From NCBI GenBank assembly GCA_037951105.1, contig JBAMJV010003788.1, positions 186,001 to 250,000 of the forward strand: a DNA stretch of 64,000 nucleotides. The letters are read 5' to 3'. Position numbers and translations under genes: made by a program. Positions 11,008 through 22,322 of this stretch are shown here, in pieces. The notes below the pieces were generated by a model, which was not told the DNA's origin, searched no databases, and saw only the letters and a program-made list of their open reading frames with translations. This stretch comes from Echinarachnius parma (Eukaryota; Echinodermata; Echinoidea; Clypeasteroida; Echinarachniidae). Position 1 is the first letter of the stretch, and the number at the start of each line of letters is the position of its first letter.

Positions 11008-14000
11008 CTGAGGAGAGATTACATACATTGAAAGTATTCCAACGGTGTGTACATTAGCATATTTGAATATAGCATGCATTCCTAACTCGTTAACTCGCTT
11101 GATGATTTGCGGAATAGTGATAAAAGATAAGAATTGTACAGAGATAATTTTGAAGGTGAATATACGTACTTGTTGTTAAGCAGGAAACCCTTGTAAAGTC
11201 AAATATAAAGCTGAGCTAATTTAGGAAATTAGGAATGCACTGCGCACAATGTCGTAGCGTGGTCGAACTGATTGGAGGGCACGAACATTATTAGGGGCAT
11301 ACCTTATGTATTTCTTTATTTAGTGTAAGACCTTCAATTATGTTTTTTTTTTTTTTTTTTTTTGGACAAATTATTGTGGGGGGGGGGGGGGGATTGCAAG
11401 ATGTCAGACCCTTTTCGAAGGGTGAAGTATTTTTGAATATTACTTCGGTTGAATTATAAGAAGTATAACAAGTAATATATCGCAACAAAGATGGGATTAT
11501 GCTATGGAGAATTTAAAAATTCCCAAATCATAAAAATGAAATATTGCGACACACTAGGATATTCTAGTGATTTGATACATTATGGAGTGTTTATGCGCAC
11601 AAACAGACTTAAGAATTTGTGTCAATTTCAATTCTTTTGAGCACCCCTCATATGAACAAAATAGTATCTTTAAAAAAACACATTACTTTTTTTGAAACAA
11701 GATGTGGCTTGTAAGAAATGACTTTGTCATTATTTGCATAAAACCCTTAATAAAAATACCTGACTTATTTCCCTGATGAGAAGGAGATAACCACTGATCC
11801 AGGTCAGACCGAGCAGAACCAAGATGGTGACGGCGTTCTGGATGCGTTCCACCGTCTCCCGTCGCTCGCCATCCTTGTCCTTTCTTACCTTCCCGCTCAC
11901 CCTGGCCGACTTTTCCAGCTGACGGACGACGAGCACGAAGATGACGGCATTGATGATAAGAATGATGGCCACGGGGATCAGGAGCCCACCGATCTGCGAC
12001 CAGAACTTCAGGAAACAACTGCGAACGGGATGATTATGATTTGAGAGAAAAGTTAAAGGGATCTAGTAACTTTGTTGACATGTGCAAAAAGTGATGAATG
12101 GGTAATGCAATGCATATTATTGTTATCTCATATGTCCACAGGGTATTGTGTGAACATTTTAAGTCAAATGGACATTGCATGGCCAAGTAATGAGCAAAAA
12201 TGAAAAATGATATTCAATAACTCACTGCACTCACTTTGTACACAGAAGAAAAACTCGCCCGGAGTTTTTCTTATCTGAATACTTCGATCGTACATATCTT
12301 TGTAACGAAAGGGAAATTTGAAAAACCGAAACCTGTCCCATGATTTTATTGTTAATACGAATACAACAAGGTATGAGGGAACCGCTAGAATGAACAATTT
12401 ATTTTGAGGATTTGGACAATGTTACTAAGTCCCTTTAATCACTAAAATGTTAGGATTTATTCTTATTTCAAAAGGATTATAATTATGTACTATGCAAAAC
12501 CAACCTGAATTAGTATCACTAAATTTGTGATTTATATACATTAAGAAATATATAATGCAGTTAAAAAGATGAAGGTGACTATATACCAACCTTTCAGTGC
12601 CTAGAAGGCAATCAACACGCATTAACCTTAAAAAAATAGGTAAACAAACAACATTTTAATGAACAGGTCTTGAGTTGACACTGCATAATTGTCAATAGGA
12701 AACAATCAGTGCACTTACATTTGCACAGTTAATCAGACAATTCAATTACTACAGGTACTTACATGTCTTCGTTTGCGTAGTTCTTGTTGGCTATGGCTCC
12801 GGTTAGGATGACGATTAAGGCGGGAATACCTAATAATGAAACACATACAATAATACTAATTTATGATAGAGCATAAACTATCCCTTGCATATTTCATATT
12901 TTCTTTACCAACAAAAAACATGACCAAAAAGCCTGTCTATCAGTTTGCCGGAGCTACTACTTCTACTGCAACATAAATGGACAAACTCACCCCAAGCAGC
13001 CATGGCCGCCTTGACCATGAAGTTCGGGACGTAGGAGTTGAGAACACGGACGAGAAGGAGGTACATATTCACCCCCTCGACGCCCATCCAGGCAATGGAA
13101 GACAGAACGAAGTAGTGAACGAGCGCCGCCAGCAGCCCGCATGCGCCAGACATGACCTCGGCTTCGTTCCTCATCGTGTCTACCCCGACCATGACGAGAT
13201 AGGTGACGTAGAGACAGAGCAGTGTGACGCACAAGCAGATGAAAATCTGATGGGTCTGGCGACTCCGAAGTTTACTTTATTTACAGAATGAAAACAAAAA
13301 ACGAGCAGGAAGAGTGTAACACAAGGTAAATATGTATGTATGCATCTTTGAATTCATTGAAGTTGCACAAAGTGTGAACAAGATGTCATCTCTGAAACGT
13401 CTCTTATCGCACGTAACCCAACCATAATAAGAAACGTAGCGTATCGACAGCGTGACACACATATGGATTTTAGAGTGTTCCATCCGCAGTTATTTTATTC
13501 AGTATGAAATATCAAAATTAACCGAGTAGTATGTTACTTTTTGATTCCCATAATTGCAGACGAAACGGATGAAAGTACATTATCCTATCATGCCTATTGC
13601 ATCCATCAAATTATGCCTCAAGTATATATGTACTTTTAACGTACAACATCTCCCATGTCTGTATAAAGACATATATTCTTCATCAATGTTTTACGAATAA
13701 CGCAAAAGGCCTACTTCTGTTACTGTGACCCAAAAGAACAGCCAGTGAACATTTCTGTTCAACCCGTTCGCACCTTTGTTATCTAAAGTTGTTAGTTTTA
13801 GAAATCGATAGTTAATGGTTCACAAAACCATAACTTAATGGAGCGAACTGTAACATATACATTAAGTTGTATTACATGTATTTGATTGGAGGATTCGACG
13901 GCTCGAGCTGTGGAATAGGTAGCTGTTTGAGCCATTGGTGAAGGTGTTCATCTTGTTAAAGTTGATTTTGTTGTTGTAGTTGTAGCAGTATTTGTTGTTG

Positions 14001-17000
14001 TTATACATTAGTCAAGCTAATGAAAAGGGTTCGAAGCTTGTGTTGTGTTGTGAAGGTTTACAAGATTAGAATGAGGTTTGGCTAACAAGTTATTATTTGG
14101 CGATCACTTGCTGGGAAATAACAATGCGATTAATGTTTTACAAACATAAATATTCTTGTAAAATCAACTTATATTCGAGTATAGCAATTACCTCTCTTTA
14201 TGGGAGAACCTTTTCTCAAGTAACATGATTTAGTAGTTAATGTTCATTACTTTTAGAACATTATAATCAGGGGCGCTCGATATGGGGAATACATGAATTA
14301 TGAATGATGCCCAAGGGGCTATTCCACTAATGGTCGGGCAATAATCTTCACCCTCCCTGAACATATTTTAATCATATTTCATCCATTATCATTTACCTGT
14401 TCCACAGATAATTGGCGAGTGTGATGACCAGACACACTATGGATATTGCGCACCCAATGTAGCTCAGTACACTGTATGTAAGCACTGGAGGTGATTGGTA
14501 GATATCCTAACGAAAATAAATAATAATGCCACAGAAAAGGTGTCAAAATAGTGCTGATAAAAACTATTCATTATCCTAAAGCAACATCTGATTATTTCAT
14601 AAATAATATCGGTGATGATATTCGTTTGTCTCGTAATGTATGGTCAACAATGAATTTAAATATTACCTACGTTTCGTGCGCCGCTGCAAATGTGATTATT
14701 TATTATAAACAAAACCAACACAGACTTAAATAATAATGATAGTTTCTTCAAAATGTAATGTCCACCGACAATTTTGAACTATGGTGAACAACCTGAAACC
14801 TGTATTGGCATAATGATGTGTTCTTTCCCCTATAATTTCTAGCAAAATTGTAAATTTCGAGTTCACTCTCAATTTATATTATACAAGCAGAATACAATAA
14901 ATGGAACATAGAAATGCACATATCGTATAAACAACCACTATACCTATATTAGTTATGTAAGTATATACCTAATTTATTGTTTAATCTGTCCAGGTCTGGT
15001 CCTGAGAATACTCTGGTTTGGGTCTATGGAGAATACATGTTATGTCAAAATCAATCAGTCCTGAACGGGTTATTCAGCGATTATGTACAGTTACTGAACG
15101 GTATATTGATACAGTAACACTTTGATAATTACATCATACCATAAGCACAGCAAAGTTGGTGGCATGATTACACGAGCAGGTGTACGTCTCTCTTGAGGGG
15201 TGCTCACTGTTCTCATTGTCCGGTGCAGTCGTAGTCCTTGGCATCAGTTTGCAACCGCGCGAAGACCAGTCGTTGGTTGTAAAATCCCAGAACACGCACG
15301 TCTGATTAATATAGCCAGGCTGTAGTTTGGACAACGGAAAGGATATTATATAAACTTATTCACGGTCAACGCATTATGAAACAAATGTTGAATAGGACTA
15401 TATCAATTATTCATAGTAATTATATAACATAAAAACTATTTAAAGAGATGTTTTGCCGTAACCGTTATAGGCAATGGAATTAGCCCCTTCCGGTCAAGAT
15501 AGTGGCAGTGGTGCTTTTATTGATGGTGTGTGAGTTTGATCGTGGGTGTGCGTTTGTTTGAGTGTGTGTTGGTGTATGCGCCACTATCACATTATCAATG
15601 TGTACTTGGTAAGAATCGAGGGTGCGTAACTATGAAAGCATGTTTGCACACTTTAAGTAGCACTGGCTGGAATGATTCAAGGGAGTTCGCATCAATTAAT
15701 TAATATGGGACCGGAGAAAACACACTGAAGAGTCTAACCTGGGTAAAACAAACAAACAATGATATTTTTGTTACCTCCAGCGCCGTGAACGTGAGGTTGA
15801 TTGGCCGCGCGAGGTTCTCCACCACTCGACCAGCGAAGCTGAGGGCTATAACGGGAGTGTTTGCCGTGCGGTTCAACTCGGCGTTCGTCTGGCTGAAGTT
15901 ACGCACCGAAGGCGAGATGAAGAGAGACGGTGTCGCGTACACGTTCATGATCACCCTGATGTTGGTATCAGCAGTCCCGTTGCCCTGGTTACCATCTGAT
16001 GGTGACGAGACAATGGCTGCGATCTCTGGAGGAATGCTCACCTATATTAGAAGAGACATATATTTGCCATGATTAAAAACTGAAAAAATGTATGTTTATA
16101 ATGTTGTTCATGTCTTCATTATATCATGTTTTTGTCTAAGTCAGGTTTCAAGGATGATAGTTGATGGCAAATATTTGTGTTGTGTTCAAAACATGCAGAA
16201 ATGAACTTTTGTATGATACCTCAAAACAAACGAACTTATTTTAGATTCATCAAGAAGAAAATTGTAAATCGTAAAAAGAAAGCGATATGGGAAATTTAGG
16301 CTATATACGAAAACATACAATTGTTTGTTCAATATGTGATTAGTGGTGAGACTTTTTGCTAAAATCACACAAGTCTTAGGAGTACTATCAAATAGCATGA
16401 ATATTAATTTCAGACAATTTCAGTGACAATATACATATATATTTTTTGTAAAATAGATTCATTGCAGTATTATTTATCTGGCAAATAATGTTAAACCTCA
16501 CGTAAGATAATCATTGGCGAAACATAACAATTGTAATGGATAAGTACCTGGACAATCAATCCCTGATTCTCGTTACCAACGTTCTTGTCGTCGATCATGT
16601 CTACGGTGATGTTGGTGCGGGAAAGGTCCGATGAAGAATCTCCCGTGACGGAGAAGACGAGACCCTGGTCGAGATCTGACGGGGGCACGCTTTGCACCTG
16701 GATAGCAATGGTACAGTGTATGTAATGTATTTCTAGACAGCATTTCCACAGGTCAGCATAGTTACTAGATCAACTGACTGACCCGTATTCTCGCGTCTAA
16801 GTCCCGTTAAACTGAACTCACTTAACCTCTCGGTTAGGTCCTGATTACATTAAGTCAGTTGTGAGCAAAAATTGGATAGTCTGAAGTCATGTATCATGTC
16901 CTAAGCTAGGTCTTGTATACCCTATATATTTGTCTACATTCCTACTTAGTTATGTAAAAGGCCAATCTAACTTTAGTCAAGACATTGTGACTAAATGTGT

Positions 17001-20000
17001 GCTATTCAGTGTTTACTGGTTTAGTTTTGTTATACCTGCACGATAACGCTTTCCTCCGCTATTTTAAGGGGACTCCCTACTTCGACGACGACGTTTTCGA
17101 GTTGGTTTTCGAAGGCCTGCACGATGCCAGATACGGAATTGTCATTCTCCTGCGCAGCTTCCAGTTCACTTTGGTCAACCATAGCGATGTTGCTGACGAT
17201 ATTAGTTACAGATCTAGTCACCTGTTCAAAGGGAAAGATGCAAAATAAACAAGATAAATATGCAGGATTAAAAAGTCCACTGAAGAACTGAAAAAATGTT
17301 TGTGTTTGATACCCAAATAAACTCAAATAAATCAACAATAATTTGATTAATAAGACATTTTTGTTTTTATGAAATGGTTCTAAGTAAACTAAAAAAATGA
17401 ATATATTTTGACATGGCACGTTTCGAAGCTCCTGTTCTAGAAGTTAAAAACTAACTAAATAGCTTACATAATTCACTAACTGACTAACCAACCAACCAAC
17501 CGAATAATCACACAGACCACCAACAACCAGCCAGCAAATATAATTATACAAACAAGAAACAGCTAGCCAAATCTACCAACTAAATAACAGACCGACATCA
17601 GTCAATCGACCAACCAACCAAAGTTTTCACTATTATTATGACACATACGGGTAAATCGTCGTGTTAGATTTTTTTCACAATAACTCTATTAAATTTGTGT
17701 TCTTATTCTTTTTAAACAAACACACACAAAAAAACACACAAACAAGCAAACAGGCAAAACAACACATACAGTTACGAACCAAGCAACTCATGAAACAACC
17801 ATCCAATAAAGCATTACGGACTGATTACTCACCTCCTGATCACCGGAATTCTGACTGACGATATCATTTGCAATACTGCCGACCGTGGAGATGTCATCTG
17901 ACGTTATCTCCATCGTGTTGCCTGTGACTATTGCAAGTTGGCTTGTTACTTCTTCTACGTTGCTGTCCGAGATTGAAACCTTTGGTTGGTGTAAAATTAA
18001 ACAATAATACAGACGATGTTGCGATCATTGAATAGGTATTTTACTGAGTATCCAGAATGTCTAGGTTTTAGTCAAATGTACCTCCATGTAGCAGACCAAA
18101 ACAAATAATAGAGGGAACTTCTTCATCGTGATTCCTCTCTACGCGCAACAGTTCTATAATTATGGCAAGTTCCAAACTAACTTTGCTTAAATAATAACTT
18201 TTTTCGTGTAATTATTTATGTCTCGTCCATTGTCATAATTGTAGTTAAAATGTATACAATTTATCTTATGGTGTCATTGCCAACACATGTGAGTATGATG
18301 GCTAAATAAGTACGTTGGAGCCCCGTACCCGCGTAAATCATTTGGTATGTAAAATGATTGAATATTGAAGACATTGCAACGTTTTAGTTTAAGGAGCGCT
18401 TGGACAATAACAAAGTTACGAAAATTCAAACCCCTTTCGAAAGAAAAAACACTCTTTTGCAAGATAAACAGTTACTTTTAGTTTTGAAATAAACATTAAA
18501 AGTTCACCTCGTCCAGTTCTTCGAGCAGTTCTGAAACGTTCCTGAATGGACCGCAATTGTCAATAGGTCTCCAGCTGGCCTGGCTGATTCTATCGCCGAC
18601 ACACTGGGCACGGGCAACTGGCTGGTGAGCTATAGTATACAATGATAATGTTGATATCATTTAATCAACGGTTCATTTTAATGAGTAGAGAACATTATTT
18701 GCTAATAGTAAGATGTTAAAGAGAAAAATAAATTGGCAACAATACTATAACTCATTCATAAGCCAGATAAACAATAAGATCTTATTTCCAAAAGGTGCTA
18801 AATCCACTTTCCATAGCAAATGAGTTAACGATATCAACGCATTGATAAGCTACGTAGCTTTCTAGAAATCGACATTTTAGGACGAATCAATCGATCAAAA
18901 TCAAAATATGAAACGTTGTATTTTCATATTCCCATAAGCATGTGCACGAAATTAGACAAGAAACCTGATTTTCTCCGTAATTGAAAAAGTGGGTTTAGCA
19001 CCTTTCGGAATTAAGCTCATTATACAAACTACAGGCTTTCCATTTTACTGTAAGCTTACTTAAATACTATTAGGTTCATATTCAAAGCTGGGTCGACATA
19101 TGCCAGTTAATGGTTTGGGATTAGGCTATCAGATTACATGCCCGTTCCAAAAGGTCAACTCACCATTCGTTGTGTTGAAAGGACACTTCATTGTCGAGTT
19201 GGTCCACGAGTTCAATTCCCCATTCTCGAAGGAGACTCGTCCAAATCTCGAATTCCACTCGATTCCATAACAAATCGCTGCAATATAATAGATCAGTATC
19301 AGAGGAAATGAATTACAATATATTGTAATTAATATACAAACATACTTCAATACAGACAACAAAACATTTTAACAAAACATTTTGCAGTAGTGTAAAATGC
19401 GGATAATCTGTATGTAATCAATCGTATGAAAACAAAATCGAAAAATGGGGATACATAGAGCCCCCTCCCCCCCCCCCCCCCCATCATAAACAAATAATGT
19501 AATACAAGCAATTAACAACATGAGAGTAAGTCTTTTCACAAGATATAGAAACATGTATAAAAAATAGCGTGCCTAGCGGAACCATTGTGTGCCCCCGTCC
19601 TAATCAATCCGACCACGGTACGCTACTGAAAGGCGAAGTCTTACATGTGGAGGTGATAGTGCTTTGTGATAAGTCAAGCAGGCTACCCAGCGAGGCAGCC
19701 AGTGATTGGAGAGATGATGTCACGAGGTCTAGAAGAGCGATCGATGACGTGTTCGCCCAGGCGACAAAGAATATGTTGAGGTCAACGATCACGCTTCCTG
19801 GTCTAAAATTTGAGGGGATGACGGTCGCTGACAAGCTGGAGATGTTCTGAAGTCCGTTTTGAATCTGCAAGAACAGAGGATATACAGATTGTCAAGGCCT
19901 GATTGCGCGCACTGCATAACACTGAGCCAGTGTATATTTCACAACTTGCGCAAGGCATTCGCAATACGGCACCACGCGATTATAAATGAACTGCTCCCAT

Positions 20001-21783
20001 AATTACCCTTGGATTTCATATTACATCAATGCCTTCCCTCAATCATTTGTAGATACCTCCCCCCCCCCCCCTTATAGAGATTCTTATTGATTATAAATGC
20101 AGCAGGATATTATTCATTAACTGTCCCTGGATCTAAATATGTTAATGTATCGCGCGATGAGGTCATTACTCACAGTGTTCGTGATATAACTACTCGCTTC
20201 CATGTAAGCTGCTGAGTTTGGGTTAGACAGATCCTCCGGTGATGATATGGTGATGTTGAAAGTAGCATTTCTGACCTGAACTGTAGCCAAATCTACATCA
20301 AAATGAAGTACAATACAAAACAATATAATACAGTCAAACCTGCTTATAACCTCTGGTCCTCCCCTGAAAAATCATGTGTTAAACGACCTGCCTAACGCGA
20401 CCAGCGACCTCCCCATTTGGGTCCCGACGCACGTATAAACCTGTGTATAGCGACCGAAAGATACCGCCTGAGCGATCAAGGCATCAATGCGGTGATCTAT
20501 GGTCGTGCAAGGCTCCAATTCTGAGCATGTCAACACAAACTTTTTAAAAATGACAGTGAACTTCAGACGGACGCTTGATAACAGACACCAAGTGCTTCAT
20601 ACTCATACACGAAGAGTATTTGTGCACTTCACTCCAGTACCCAATGCTGATACAGAAATGCGTAAAACAAATGCACTTCACTCAACATCACAACCAATTC
20701 ATCAATGCCATCTAACAAATATTTTAACATTTCCCTTGTAGTTCTTATTCTTTTTCAATGGTAATCAATGCGCTTGTTTCGACCAAACAATGCATTTTGT
20801 CTTCATAATTTTATAGAAACTATACACCTGCGCATTTAAAAGTGCAGTTGATTCTCATAAGTTTCATGATGAGTAAACAAATGACATATTGACACATTGT
20901 AACATTTTAATTGCACGTAAAAAGATAACACAAACATTTAATATCATTTGAAATAATAATATATAATAATAATACATAATTTCAATTCTCGTTTTGTTAT
21001 GCATGCAAAAAATATCGACACGTGTGCGTACAGATGCCTATAAATTACCCATCTGTATATAGGCACAATTCATGAGACCAGAAATTAAAATTGGCCGCCA
21101 ACCTGTCTAATGTGACCACCTGTTTATAACGACCACTTTTTGCCGGTCCCTTGAGTGGTCGCTATAGACATGTTTCACTGTAAAATACTCATTACAATAC
21201 TACTCAATACGGTTTAAACAAACAACAATACAACGTCGCTGGGCAAGTAAAAGGACAAATTGACGGTATCGATAGCAAAAACAGATGCATACTTTTTTTT
21301 TAAGAAACAACATTTTAGGAAATTATTTTTTCCAATTGCGTTACTCAGTAACAATGTTTAGTGAAAAAGTTACGTAGGCTTTAATGATACCAAGTCGTTT
21401 AATTTGGCGTATGCTCAGTTCTTTGTAATGGAGTTAATACGCATTCCTTTATTGGTCTTTATTGTACGCCGATAATTAATGCGCCGATATCATGCATGCA
21501 GAAAGGACAAAATGCAATTGCCCTTTTACTCGCATTGACAATGCAGAGCTAATGCGCGCGATTTGACAGTTATTAATGGGCAGCAATAATGACAAAGAAG
21601 AAGAAAAATAAGAAGGAGAATGAGAAGGAGACGGAGATGGAGAAGGAGGAGAAGGAGAAGGAGAAGGAGAAGAAAAAGAAGAAGAAGAAGAAGAAGAAGA
21701 AGAAGAAGAAGAAGAAGAAGAAGAAGAAGAAGAAGAAGAAGAAGAAGAAGAAGAAGAAGAAGAAGAAGAAGAAGAAGAAGAAG

Positions 21784-21815
<32 letters not shown>

Positions 21816-22254
21816 GTAGTAGTAGTAATAGTAGTAGTAGTAGAAGTTTTATGGTGGGGGTACCAAACTGCGCGCAGTTAACTTTTAACACATCATTTCG
21901 ACAAACAATATACTGATTTGGATGATTATAATACCATTTTATTCAGAATATTGTGTAGCATAATACACATGTTTTGGTTTTAAGATCACTCAATTTAAAT
22001 TACTTATTTCGGCTTTTTTTTTTTTAAACCCTTCCATTTTTATTGACAAAAAAGAAAGGGACCAAACTTCGCGCAGCAGTTTTCCCATTCATTTGTACGC
22101 GCACTTAAAAGCCCATTGTAGCTGTTTTCTGTCATTTTTGAGGCATTTTCATGTGTGTGGAGCTGTATGCATAATCACTAGTTAACTGCGCGAATTTAAC
22201 TGCGCGGAGTTTTGTGCCGCGCGAAGTTTGGTACCCCCACCACAGTAGTAGTAA

Positions 22255-22322
<68 letters not shown>

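Noticed and set aside
11683-12018. 111-residue frame beginning FPEVLVADRWAPDPRGH
   Set aside because: It is the shadow of the TM5-TM6 exon in another frame.
21526-21916. Long poly-Leu, poly-Lys and poly-Arg open frames
   Set aside because: They are translations of the (GAA)n/(GTA)n microsatellite in an intron.
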